Shown here: in pieces, positions 1 through 6,681 of the stretch | Layout: each line of letters starts with the position of its first letter | Position numbering within the stretch: position 1 is the first letter of the stretch | DNA from: a virus | IMG/VR virus record: IMGVR_UViG_3300031951_000246 | Coordinates: 1 to 49,815 of that record | Reading direction: 5' to 3' (one strand) | DNA: 49,815 nucleotides | Program-made: the position numbers and the translations under genes | The notes under the pieces: generated by a model | Told to the model about the DNA's origin: nothing | The model's database searches: none | What the model saw: the letters and a program-made list of their open reading frames with translations, nothing else

Positions 1-166
1 TACTCTGTTTATTGTTGCTCATTGTTTTTTCTTTTTCCATAAGTTCTTTAAGTTCTTTTTTTCTTTGTTCTCTTCGTTGTTCTCGGTTTTCAATACGCCA
101 TTTGTTTATTGCTATTGCATCAGATTGCTCGGCATTTTCAAGGAGTTTTTTTATTTTGTCGTTCAT
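1..166 (-). CDS. Partial charged coiled-coil hypothetical protein (3' end outside window)
   Basis: The start codon at 166 overlaps the stop of the gene before it (ATGA), so the two are probably translationally coupled. The visible 55 residues begin MNDKIKKLLENAEQSDAIAI and continue into a strongly charged Arg/Glu/Lys helix (NREQRREQRKKELKELMEKE), which looks like coiled coil. There is no stop codon before base 1, so the C-terminus is missing from the window. It is the most downstream visible gene of the long minus-strand operon. I recognise no family, and function is unknown. Confidence 0.7.
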   Translation of the reverse strand, partial: MNDKIKKLLENAEQSDAIAINKWRIENREQRREQRKKELKELMEKEKTMSNNKQS

Positions 167-399
167 TGCTCACCTCCTTGTATTTTATTACGCATCCAAA
201 TAGCACCACCCAAGTATGCTAAATCATAAGGGTCAAATTCATCTACATCAAATTCTTTTTTTATCTCCTCATCACTTGGTAGTTCGATGGGGATTAACAA
301 TTCAACTTCATCACTACATTTCCCCTCAATATGAAGTCTACCATTATGTACCCCTTTAAAATATATCTCTTTAACCTGTTCTTCTGTGTATAGTTTCAT
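163..399 (-). CDS. Small acidic hypothetical protein, 78 aa
   Basis: Reads MKLYTEEQVKEIYFKGVHNG and ends WMRNKIQGGEQ. It is acidic in the middle (PSDEEIKKEFDVDEFDPYD) with no signal peptide or membrane segment. Both ends overlap neighbours by the ATGA type, and a purine-rich GGAGG-like stretch lies just upstream of the start. This supports a real gene in a coupled operon. Proteins starting with this kind of 'YTEEQVKEIYFKG' helix are common small phage proteins, but no function can be given. Confidence 0.75.
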   Translation of the reverse strand: MKLYTEEQVKEIYFKGVHNGRLHIEGKCSDEVELLIPIELPSDEEIKKEFDVDEFDPYDLAYLGGAIWMRNKIQGGEQ

Positions 400-752
400 T
401 TGTTACCTCCGTATGTTTTTTCGTAGTATTGTTCACCAGTTAATGGTAGTGCACTTTCAGGATAATCAATTCCATGAACTGTTCCTTTGTTGTATGCAGT
501 TTCAATTCTTTCTTTCTCCGTTTCTAAATACATATCCCAATTTACATTCATTCCTCTTGATTTGCATTCAATGTCCAAGGCTTGAATAATTAGTTGTACT
601 GCCGTTTGTTCTTTATTATCTGTCATCTCAATAGGTTCTGCCAAAGTTCTTTTTCTATTTTGACATCCGTTTTCATCACAATAATTCATTGTACATTTTT
701 GTTCTGGGGTTTCACAAAACCCGTGTGGTGTTTGTTGTTTATTGTTTGTCAT
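396..752 (-). CDS. Hypothetical protein with N-terminal Cys cluster, 118 aa
   Basis: The N-terminus carries four cysteines in about 20 residues (CETPEQKCTMNYCDENGC), spaced in a way that could bind a metal. The rest is a helical acidic segment, 'ETEKERIETAYNKGTVHG', near the C-terminus. It overlaps the genes on both sides by four bases. The Cys cluster could be a small zinc site or chance; no family is recognised. Confidence 0.7.
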   Translation of the reverse strand: MTNNKQQTPHGFCETPEQKCTMNYCDENGCQNRKRTLAEPIEMTDNKEQTAVQLIIQALDIECKSRGMNVNWDMYLETEKERIETAYNKGTVHGIDYPESALPLTGEQYYEKTYGGNK

Positions 753-1033
753 AGTCTGTATTTCTTATCAATTAGTTCTACTACATTCCAAACGAACAGC
801 GTTACGCCACACAGTGTCCACATCCAATGTCTGAAGCCCCAATGTGTAGTAGGCATGTGTTCTAGAGCTTCTCCATAGGAACATCCTTGTATTTCATAAT
901 ATCCTTTTTTGACCCCAACAATTTTACCCCCTTGACAAACCCAGTCTCCGAAGAAGTCTGGGAATGTCTCTGGAATGAATGAGAATAGGATTACAATTAC
1001 AAAGATTGCTATTAGTCTTAGTTTAAGTTTCAT
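749..1033 (-). CDS. Small membrane protein with two hydrophobic segments, 94 aa
   Basis: A hydrophobic segment at about residues 7-24 (LIAIFVIVILFSFIPE) is followed by a Gly/Cys/Trp-rich middle with two Cys (WVCQGG, GCSYGEALEH) and a second membrane segment near the C-terminus (MWTLCGVTLFVWNVVELI). The His/Trp-rich stretch PTTHWGFRHW sits just before the second segment. Both junctions are four-base overlaps. It is probably an inner-membrane protein with the central loop outside the cytoplasm. Function is unknown. Confidence 0.75.
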   Translation of the reverse strand: MKLKLRLIAIFVIVILFSFIPETFPDFFGDWVCQGGKIVGVKKGYYEIQGCSYGEALEHMPTTHWGFRHWMWTLCGVTLFVWNVVELIDKKYRL

Positions 1034-1491
1034 GGTTTAGACATTACATTAATAGCGTTAGTAGAACCACTCATTGTAAACTTATATATATCAGTAGTGC
1101 AGTGGCTTTCGTTAACTCTTACTATAGCAGAAGAGCATTTCTTAAAGTCAGCTAAGAACTCTTGTTGAACTAGACTAAGAATGTCATCTACTAAAAATAC
1201 AGTGGTGTTGTCACTTGACTTTGAAGATAAAAAATGATAGCGTTTAGATTCTCCGTTAACAATTAGGGCTACATCTACTGAAAGTTCTTCGTCACAGAAA
1301 TAACTACCAGTTATGTAAAAGGCTAGTTCTGTACCTACCAGTTCAAGTTTAAGAATTGCTTTCTTATCTGTTGATGGACAGTAAGCTATCTTATAAGGCT
1401 CATCTAAGTTGTTGTTGATTGTTTTGGCTACCCATTGTCCGTAACTTAAGTTAGAGACAAGTAAAAAGGCGATAATTAATAAGTTTTTCAT
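1030..1491 (-). CDS. Secreted hypothetical protein, 153 aa
   Basis: It has a clear signal peptide at residues 1-18 (MKNLLIIAFLLVSNLSYG) followed by QW, a typical Bacteroidota signal peptidase I site. The mature part is beta-rich with four Cys that could form disulfides (YCPST, YFCDEE, KKCSS, SHCTT). It should act in the periplasm or at the outer membrane. It lies between a small membrane protein gene and a conserved phage hypothetical in the same operon. No family is recognised. Confidence 0.75.
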   Translation of the reverse strand: MKNLLIIAFLLVSNLSYGQWVAKTINNNLDEPYKIAYCPSTDKKAILKLELVGTELAFYITGSYFCDEELSVDVALIVNGESKRYHFLSSKSSDNTTVFLVDDILSLVQQEFLADFKKCSSAIVRVNESHCTTDIYKFTMSGSTNAINVMSKP

Positions 1492-1500
1492 AATTGGTTT

Positions 1501-1836
1501 TTATATTGAGTTTCTAAATTGATCTACTTTTCTTAAGTCTGACTTAACTTCACTTTGTTTCTGGTGTCTTTCCTTCCACTTGGTTCCTCTTAGTTCTGGG
1601 TTATGCTCCTGCAACTTTCTTCTTGTGCGGGTAATTAAATCAGAGGAAACCAATCTACCTTCTGCCATAGCTTTTATGAAGTCTAGTGCTGAACGTTTAG
1701 CTAGATTAGGGTAATACTTATAGTAGTAGGTAGCTACCAAAAACATGTCATCATCTTTAGTTTTTGGATACTTTGTAAGAAGTGTAGTTACATTGGCTGT
1801 AACATCGTGGTCGAAAAATTCTAATTCCTCGTTCAT
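1501..1836 (-). CDS. Conserved phage-type hypothetical protein, 111 aa
   Basis: All-helical and basic at the C-terminus. The segment LITRTRRKLQEHNPELRGTK resembles a short motif (ITRARRKLQEENPELRG-like) that I have seen in small phage proteins of unknown role. There is no membrane segment. Its start overlaps the thioesterase stop by four bases. The basic helix would fit nucleic-acid binding, but this is only inference. Confidence 0.75.
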   Translation of the reverse strand: MNEELEFFDHDVTANVTTLLTKYPKTKDDDMFLVATYYYKYYPNLAKRSALDFIKAMAEGRLVSSDLITRTRRKLQEHNPELRGTKWKERHQKQSEVKSDLRKVDQFRNSI

Positions 1837-2234
1837 AGTTTTGAATCTGGTGGGTTAAAGGTTTCTTTTACTTGCTTAGAAATAGGAATAGGCTCTCCTT
1901 CTTCATCTACTCTTACAAAAGTCATACAGGTCTGCAAAAGAATAACTTCGTCTTCTCTAAATACATTGTATGCTCTTGCTTCTACTCGAAAAGTAGCTGA
2001 AGTGTTACCTATTTTAATCATTTGGGCGTAAATCTTAACCAGGTGTTTCTCTTTGGCTGGTTTCTTGAATACGCACTGATCTAGTGAAATTGTAATCATG
2101 TTTTGAGTATGGCATTTCTCCATTGCATAGGCGGCTAATGCTGCGTCTACCCATGCAAGGAGTTTACCACCAAAAAGATTACCGTGGAAGCCTAAATCAG
2201 ACTTCTTTACTGGGTGTGTTACTAATAAATCCAT
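1833..2234 (-). CDS. Hot-dog fold acyl-CoA thioesterase
   Basis: It is predicted to hydrolyse fatty acyl-CoA to free fatty acid and CoA in the cytoplasm. The N-terminal part contains the family signature HGNLFGGKLLAWVDAALAAY (residues about 16-35), as in YciA/BACH-type thioesterases, followed by beta strands typical of a single hot-dog domain. The length (133 aa) fits the family. I chose the ATG at 2234 because it forms a TAATG junction with the upstream gene; an in-frame ATG at 2261 would add nine residues. A lipid-metabolism enzyme inside a phage operon is unusual; possible roles are host lipid remodelling or acyl-CoA/acyl-chain scavenging. Confidence 0.85.
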   Translation of the reverse strand: MDLLVTHPVKKSDLGFHGNLFGGKLLAWVDAALAAYAMEKCHTQNMITISLDQCVFKKPAKEKHLVKIYAQMIKIGNTSATFRVEARAYNVFREDEVILLQTCMTFVRVDEEGEPIPISKQVKETFNPPDSKL

Positions 2235-3115
2235 TAGAATATGTATCTTATTGTGTTCCAAGGAATGAACTGGTCGTGTAACTCAGTCCATTGTTTGATG
2301 TACTTAGCCTTTAAGTCGTGTCGGTAACGAATGTTCTTACCTCCGTATTGACTTATCTTGTTTTCTTGTATCTCAGGTTGCCACAAGAGATACTCTCCTT
2401 TAGTTCCATACATAAGGTTGTGCTGATGTTTACCCTCATTGTGTGTGAGGAAGATAACCTCAGCTTTAACTAAATCTTTGTACTTTACATGCTCTTCTAC
2501 TTGTTTGAATAGATACTCGTAGTGTTCTAACCATCTATCGTGTACTATAATTGGAGAAAAGTTGATGTGAACGTCATAACCTGCTTCTATAAATCGGTCT
2601 ATCGCTTTTATCCGATCAAGTATAGGACTGGTATTTGGCTCTAAAAGATCTGCATAGTACTGAGGCATCAAAGAAAACCTAACTCTAACTTTACCTTCAG
2701 GGTTGAACTCAAGTAGTTTATTGTTTACATACTTGGTAGCAAATGAAGCCATAGCTTTAGGATGTTCTTTGAAGAACTGTAGAATGTACTGCCAAGGATA
2801 ATACCTAAGATGTAACGCAAAATCTTCATTACAAGAGATGTCATACGTTATATACTCATCATGTGTTTGGTTAGGCTTATCTACTACGGCAAAAGTGCAG
2901 TGGTTGTTTATCTCTGTTAGTATATCATTGATATTGGTTGCCACTGTTAATCCATCAGGCTGGTGTCTTTTCATGTAGCAGTAGGAACAGTTGAACAAAC
3001 AGCCATAGCCGAAAGAAGGACTAATGAAGTCAGTCGATCTTCCGCTAGGCCGTATGTCAAATGTTTTTCTTACAACTTCACGAATTGGTTGCCTTGCAAT
3101 GTCCAATCTATCCAT
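2234..3115 (-). CDS. Radical SAM enzyme, spore photoproduct lyase-like
   Basis: The cluster motif C39-x3-C43-x2-C46 (GCLFNCSYCYMKRH) binds a 4Fe-4S cluster that cleaves S-adenosylmethionine. The CYM context and the SPL-like layout (FGYGC.FNC.YCY) suggest the spore photoproduct lyase/DNA repair branch of the superfamily. The 293 aa form one domain, slightly shorter than bacterial SPL (about 340 aa). Its start overlaps the helicase gene by 46 bases. The neighbouring helicase makes a nucleic-acid substrate plausible. An alternative is a radical SAM enzyme with another substrate; I cannot identify the substrate-binding Cys/Tyr of true SPL with certainty. Confidence 0.8.
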   Translation of the reverse strand: MDRLDIARQPIREVVRKTFDIRPSGRSTDFISPSFGYGCLFNCSYCYMKRHQPDGLTVATNINDILTEINNHCTFAVVDKPNQTHDEYITYDISCNEDFALHLRYYPWQYILQFFKEHPKAMASFATKYVNNKLLEFNPEGKVRVRFSLMPQYYADLLEPNTSPILDRIKAIDRFIEAGYDVHINFSPIIVHDRWLEHYEYLFKQVEEHVKYKDLVKAEVIFLTHNEGKHQHNLMYGTKGEYLLWQPEIQENKISQYGGKNIRYRHDLKAKYIKQWTELHDQFIPWNTIRYIF

Positions 3116-4197
3116 TTTATTTTACTTATGTCAAAGTCCTCTAATGATTTTGCTACCCAGGTTTCGTCTACCGTGTTCTTGAAGCACAATACATGTACTG
3201 CTGCTACTTCATCTTTGTTTAGACGAAGTGCACGGCCGATTTTCTGGGAAGCTTTCTTCTCGTTACCATAAGAGTGCATGATAACAATGTGTTTTAGATT
3301 AGGTACAGTAACACCCTCACTGAGTTGTTCTACTGCACTTAATCTAGTTACTTCACCACTAGCAAACTTCTGTAGGTTAATCTCATTAACTGTTTTAGAG
3401 TTCTTGGAGTGGTGAGAATACTGACAGATAGCATCAGCTTGTTCTGTAGTATTGGCAAATAGTAAGCACTTTTCAGTGGGAGGTACTCGTTTAGATATGA
3501 AATCGGTAAAGAACAACTTAGTCTTGAACTGTTTAAGGGCATTTAGAAGGAAGATACGCTTCATAAACACTTGCTTGTCGCTTACTGCAGATTGAATCTG
3601 ACTCTGCAACCAGCTATAGTTCTTAGCTTCACTTGTAAGAAAAGTTTTATTTCCCTTCCCTACTTGTATGTTGTTTGCTGTACCTAAAGGTAATGTATGA
3701 ACAAAGATTCTATAGTCGTTTAGAATCTCTTCACCTACAGCCTCGTCTACACCATAAGTATACTTAATGGGATAGTACTGCTCCATCATCTGTCCTTTCT
3801 CTCCATAGGTGTACTTTGGAGGTGTACCTGTAAGTCCTAGTATTCTTCCTGTAAAGTTACCTAAGAACTCATCGTGAGAACTCTTGGTATTGTGTGCTTC
3901 GTCTAGAATTACAATGTCATAATCTTTTGGATTATGTTTTGTTAAGGAGATATAACTTGTAAAGGTTATACTTTGTAACAAGTACTCTAATCCAAACTTT
4001 GCTGCATCGTTCTTCCACGACTCAAAGATTGTAAGCTTGGGAGCCGCTACTAATACCTTACCACCAAATTTGTTGATGTACTGTAGACCTATATAAGTCT
4101 TACCTACACCCATACTAACATGCAGTCCTGCCCTTCTTGATGACAAGACTGCATCTAGTGCTTCTTTCTGAATTCTTTCTCTAATTTCCTGACTCAT
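3070..4197 (-). CDS. SF2 DEAH-box helicase
   Basis: An ATP-dependent nucleic-acid helicase or translocase of superfamily 2. Visible motifs in order: Walker A GVGKT (residues 30-34), motif Ia-like VLVAAPKLT, motif II DEAH (99-102), motif III-like GLTGTPP (121-127), and motif VI QKIGRALRLN near residue 325. At 375 aa it is a compact two-RecA-domain enzyme without obvious extra domains. It overlaps the endolysin gene upstream and the radical SAM gene downstream. A role in phage DNA replication, recombination or repair is likely. Confidence 0.9.
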   Translation of the reverse strand: MSQEIRERIQKEALDAVLSSRRAGLHVSMGVGKTYIGLQYINKFGGKVLVAAPKLTIFESWKNDAAKFGLEYLLQSITFTSYISLTKHNPKDYDIVILDEAHNTKSSHDEFLGNFTGRILGLTGTPPKYTYGEKGQMMEQYYPIKYTYGVDEAVGEEILNDYRIFVHTLPLGTANNIQVGKGNKTFLTSEAKNYSWLQSQIQSAVSDKQVFMKRIFLLNALKQFKTKLFFTDFISKRVPPTEKCLLFANTTEQADAICQYSHHSKNSKTVNEINLQKFASGEVTRLSAVEQLSEGVTVPNLKHIVIMHSYGNEKKASQKIGRALRLNKDEVAAVHVLCFKNTVDETWVAKSLEDFDISKIKWIDWTLQGNQFVKL

Positions 4198-4705
4198 GTT
4201 TGGTCATTCCTTTTAAGATAGCTACGTAATTACCTGCTTCAGCGTATCTACCATCTATATTACGAAGATAACGATTTTGTATGTGAATATAACATCTAAT
4301 GTTATCTTTAAAGGACTTATAACTTGCATGGTTAAGATGCTCTCCTGCTACAAACTCACACTTGTGCCACTTGATACCAAACAGATTTTTGTTTTGCTTA
4401 CAAACCTGTGATTTGTAGTTGCCTGACTCAATTCTAGCTTGAGCTATGGCAATAGAAGGTAAGACACACTTGTGTTTTACCAGTTCTTTTAGAATAGAAC
4501 TGTCAGTCATTGATACATCTCCGATAGTGATTGTGTCGGTAGTGTGTGTATGTATTTTACGAATGCTTGGTTCTTTTGCAATTAATACACAAATAATAAT
4601 TACAAATACAAAATTTAGTAGCAAGGAAAATTTAGCTACAATGCCGAGATTACTGACTTTCTTTAACTTAAGGTCATCAGTTAGTTTAAAATATGTGTTT
4701 TTCAT
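4181..4705 (-). CDS. Membrane-anchored muramidase/glucosaminidase-like endolysin
   Basis: Residues about 22-45 form one transmembrane segment (KFSLLLNFVFVIIICVLIAK) acting as a signal anchor. The downstream domain has the glucosaminidase-type motif AIAQARIESGNYKS followed by NKNLFGIKWH (about 88-120), with the Glu of RIESG as the likely catalytic acid. It should cut peptidoglycan from the periplasmic side. It is the first gene of the minus operon, about 60 nt downstream of the hairpin/T-rich element at 4738-4784. Lysis by an early-side gene, separate from the plus-arm lysis cassette, is notable. Confidence 0.8.
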   Translation of the reverse strand: MKNTYFKLTDDLKLKKVSNLGIVAKFSLLLNFVFVIIICVLIAKEPSIRKIHTHTTDTITIGDVSMTDSSILKELVKHKCVLPSIAIAQARIESGNYKSQVCKQNKNLFGIKWHKCEFVAGEHLNHASYKSFKDNIRCYIHIQNRYLRNIDGRYAEAGNYVAILKGMTKHESGN

Positions 4706-4737
4706 AGTACTATTTTTAATGTTTTAGATTACTAATA

Positions 4738-4784
4738 TAGTATATTAAAGGGAAAAGAAAAAAAGGGAAGTACAATGACTTCCC
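4738..4784 (-). terminator. Hairpin terminator plus T-rich boundary motif
   Basis: On the minus strand GGGAAGT-N6-ACTTCCC (7 bp) is followed by seven T and then CTTTTCCCTTTAATAT. It ends the ParB-like gene and opens the long operon that starts at 4705. This is one copy of the repeated boundary element described in the findings. Confidence 0.8.
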
Positions 4785-4791
4785 TGTAGGT

Positions 4792-5679
4792 TTAATCAAA
4801 AGCTTTTAATAGGAATTGCTTAAGTTCAGTTACATTGTTTAATGCAAACCTTAAGGTGTCCTTATTAGCTATAACAAAACGCATCAGTTTTCTATGATGA
4901 GTTCTAGTGTAATTAACCTCATGGAACAAGTTTACGAGTGACATAACAAAATATCTATTAGCTGCACGATCCATACGTGGCAGTTGGTTTAATATTTCGT
5001 TGATATCAGACATCTTTTGTTCACTTGATGCTAAGTTTTTGATTCTAAACTTACCTGTTTTGATGCTGTTAGCCCCTGGAGTACCTGCTTTTAAGTCTAA
5101 ACCTGCACAGATAGCAGCAATCATGCTATACTCTAGGTCATACTTTTTCTGTAGTTCTAGTAGAGTTACGTAGTCACTGTGTATGTTTGACCAAGCTACG
5201 ATGTAATCTTTCAACTGCCATGCCTTAGAAGAGGAGTTAAGCAAAGCAATTTTCTCTACCAAAGAAGGCAAAGAATCAATACAGATTTCTACAACAGGTA
5301 TCTCTGTAACTTTTAAACTCAAGAGTGCAGTGTACAAATGCTGACCATCTAAGATGTAGTAATGAGCAGTTTTTGACTTATACTTCAGCTTAACTACAAC
5401 GATGGCTCTTAGATTACCCATCTTAAGCATAGACTTGCTTAATTTGTTGGCTTGTGAGGCAGCAACTTCTCTGTTTAGACTCTCAAATTGATAGAGAGGA
5501 ACATCAGAAGAGATAAATTTAAGATTCTTAAGAGGATAATTGATGTCTTTACCAATCAATTGTTCATACTCTAGTTGAATCTTTTCGTCAGTTGTTAGAA
5601 ACTTACTAGTTTCGGATGTGTCTAGTACCGCCTTAAGCATTTTAGCTGTATTGGCGATGTTCTCTGGAAATGTTTTCAT
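4792..5679 (-). CDS. ParB/Sulfiredoxin-like nuclease-domain protein
   Basis: The N-terminal half matches the ParB/Srx fold: a conserved hydrophobic strand (RAIVVVKLKY, 91-100) followed by YYILDGQHLYTALLSL (about 107-122), where DGQH corresponds to the DGQHR-type motif of ParB-like and DndB-like domains. The final Arg is replaced by Leu-Tyr. The C-terminal half is helical with basic patches (RTHHRKLMRF). Such phage proteins bind DNA, hydrolyse nucleotides or modify/regulate DNA. There is no centromere-like repeat array next to it. Specific function is unknown. Confidence 0.75.
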   Translation of the reverse strand: MKTFPENIANTAKMLKAVLDTSETSKFLTTDEKIQLEYEQLIGKDINYPLKNLKFISSDVPLYQFESLNREVAASQANKLSKSMLKMGNLRAIVVVKLKYKSKTAHYYILDGQHLYTALLSLKVTEIPVVEICIDSLPSLVEKIALLNSSSKAWQLKDYIVAWSNIHSDYVTLLELQKKYDLEYSMIAAICAGLDLKAGTPGANSIKTGKFRIKNLASSEQKMSDINEILNQLPRMDRAANRYFVMSLVNLFHEVNYTRTHHRKLMRFVIANKDTLRFALNNVTELKQFLLKAFD

Positions 5680-5703
5680 ATATTTTTTTTGTTAAGTTCA
5701 GTT

Positions 5704-5732
5704 AAAAAAAGCCTCCTGATTTCTCAAGAGGC
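5704..5732 (-). terminator. Intrinsic terminator of the 126-aa gene
   Basis: Minus-strand stem GCCTC-N12-GAGGC followed by seven T. The sequence after it (AACTGAACTTAAC) lacks the usual T-rich boundary motif, so the ParB-like gene downstream may use another signal. Confidence 0.75.
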
Positions 5733-5739
5733 TTCATGG

Positions 5740-6120
5740 CTAATCAATCCATCCCACAGTAGGTATTATTTCTCTAACCATACGTAGTTGCTCTATAAAG
5801 TTACAGGGTGTGAACTTGGGATACCCAAATCCCAAATCACCTGTTTCTCTATAACTAGTAGGAACAGTAGTTTTCACAGGAATTGTTACTTCCTGCTCTA
5901 CTGCTAACCTATAGGTAAGGTTAACACGTGCTTCACGCTTATCAGCCAATATGGTATCGACTGTTAAACTTCTGAACATGTCACGAACTTCCCGTGTGTG
6001 GATGAATTCAAGTTTGTCTAGTGCTTTCTTAATAGAACGCGCTTTAACTCTGAAGAAACGACTGGTATCAACTCTCTCGTAAGTTTTACCGTCAACTGTT
6101 TTAGATAATCTTTTTCTCAT
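5740..6120 (-). CDS. Basic hypothetical protein, 126 aa
   Basis: The N-terminus is rich in Arg/Lys (MRKRLSKTVDGKTYERVDTS, then RFFRVKARSIKKALDKLEF), which would suit nucleic-acid binding. The C-terminal third holds a Gly/Pro stretch (GDLGFGYPKFTPCNF). The start codon follows a boundary motif (TTTTTTCTTTCCCTTTCTAC) at 6131-6153. There are no membrane segments and no recognised family. Confidence 0.7.
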   Translation of the reverse strand: MRKRLSKTVDGKTYERVDTSRFFRVKARSIKKALDKLEFIHTREVRDMFRSLTVDTILADKREARVNLTYRLAVEQEVTIPVKTTVPTSYRETGDLGFGYPKFTPCNFIEQLRMVREIIPTVGWID

Positions 6121-6130
6121 AGGTCAGATA

Positions 6131-6171
6131 TTAGTAGAAAGGGAAAGAAAAAATCCGACCGAAGGGAGGAA
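6131..6171 (-). terminator. Hairpin plus T-rich boundary motif before the 126-aa gene
   Basis: Minus-strand TCC-TC-CC / GG-TC-GGA hairpin around CTTC (6154-6170) with tandem TC mismatches, then TTTTTTCTTTCCC. It is the last of three stacked hairpins behind the RNA gene cluster. Confidence 0.6.
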
Positions 6172-6173
6172 TA

Positions 6174-6209
6174 AGAAAAGAAAATAGTCAGTCGGTTAAG
6201 ACTGACTAT
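6174..6209 (-). terminator. Second terminator behind the RNA cluster
   Basis: A perfect 10-bp minus-strand stem ATAGTCAGTC / GACTGACTAT with a six-base loop, followed by TTTTCTTTTCTTATT. It lies just below another hairpin. Confidence 0.85.
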
Positions 6210-6212
6210 CTA

Positions 6213-6248
6213 TGAAAACCACATAAGACTAGACAATCCCATGTGGTT
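6213..6248 (-). terminator. First terminator behind the structured RNA
   Basis: A perfect 8-bp minus-strand stem AACCACAT / ATGTGGTT with a 16-base loop and a TTTTC tail, 14 bases after the closing helix of the structured RNA. Confidence 0.8.
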
Positions 6249-6262
6249 CTTCTTAATAACTA

Positions 6263-6456
6263 AAACAAACTCTCTTCTACGATTACCGTAGTTGTGGATT
6301 TTACTTATGGTTTGTTCCCCATAACCTGTTGACGTGCACATCAGAGCAGGATCCATTACAGCTATCCTTGAGTCATTAATGCTTATGGGTAGCTACTTCC
6401 CATAAGTCAAGTCTTCTTTCAATAGTGCTAACCTATATTCTGTAAGAGAGTTTGTT
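6263..6456 (-). ncRNA. Candidate multibranched structured RNA, about 194 nt
   Basis: A 13-14 bp perfect helix closes the element: AAACAAACTCTCTT (6263-6276 in plus sense) pairs with 6444-6457. Inside are at least four more hairpins: 6277-6291 (CTACG/CGTAG), 6305-6324 (TTATGG/CCATAA), 6325-6350 (CCTG/CAGG around TGACG/CATCA), and 6367-6411 (CTTGA/TCAAG continuing into an 8-bp CTTATGGG/CCCATAAG). An alternative helix AGGAT/ATCCT (6349-6368) competes. There is no plausible ORF. It begins right at the encoded CCA of tRNA-Glu, so tRNA 3' processing could free its 5' end, and two strong terminators follow. I recognise no known RNA family. Confidence 0.7.
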
Positions 6457-6531
6457 TGGTAGCCCGTAGAGGAGTTGAACCTCTGTTTCTAGGATGAAAT
6501 CCTATTGTCCTAACCGCTAGACGAACGGGCC
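6457..6531 (-). tRNA. tRNA-Glu(UUC), CCA encoded
   Basis: Minus-strand cloverleaf with acceptor GGCCCGT / ACGGGCT (one G-U pair), D-arm GTCTAGCGGTTAGGAC, anticodon loop ATTTCAT giving anticodon UUC with U33, T-arm CAGAGGTTCAACTCCTCTA, discriminator A and an encoded CCA at 6457-6459. This is close to standard bacterial tRNA-Glu. It lies inside an RNA gene cluster, directly followed by the structured RNA. Confidence 0.95.
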
Positions 6532-6537
6532 ATAAAT

Positions 6538-6561
6538 GTTTCCCCTATTGCTAAGGGAAAC
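6538..6561 (-). other. Short hairpin upstream of tRNA-Glu
   Basis: GTTTCCC / GGGAAAC, 7 bp perfect with a ten-base loop. It is six bases upstream of the mature tRNA 5' end, so it may be a processing or spacing structure. There is no T-tract, so it is not a terminator. Confidence 0.6.
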
Positions 6562-6575
6562 AGATATATGAACTT

Positions 6576-6643
6576 CAAAAACTCTGACGCTATGAGAACA
6601 TTACCAGATAACCAGTAAAGTCAGAGTATAAAGGAAAAGAAAA
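6576..6643 (-). ncRNA. Short stem-loop RNA or leader at head of RNA cluster
   Basis: The boundary motif TTTTTTCTTTTCCTTTAT (about 6628-6645, minus) is directly followed by an 8-bp stem ACTCTGAC / GTCAGAGT (6620-6627 with 6581-6588) with a 31-base loop containing a 4-bp TTAC/GTAA helix, then TTTTT. It could be a separate, very short terminated RNA or an attenuator in the leader of the tRNA-Glu transcript. No start codon follows the motif here. Confidence 0.5.
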
Positions 6644-6668
6644 AAGAAGGATTACTTAGAATCCTTCT
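6641..6668 (-). terminator. Terminator behind the tRNA-like RNA
   Basis: A perfect 9-bp minus-strand stem AGAAGGATT / AATCCTTCT with a six-base loop, then TTTTTTCTTTTCC. It is 14 bases beyond the tRNA-like acceptor and carries the boundary motif into the next RNA. Confidence 0.85.
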
Positions 6669-6681
6669 AGTGTCTTATTAG

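Noticed and set aside
6263-6456. 6S RNA
   Set aside because: 6S is one long hairpin with a central bubble; here the closing helix leads into several separate hairpins.
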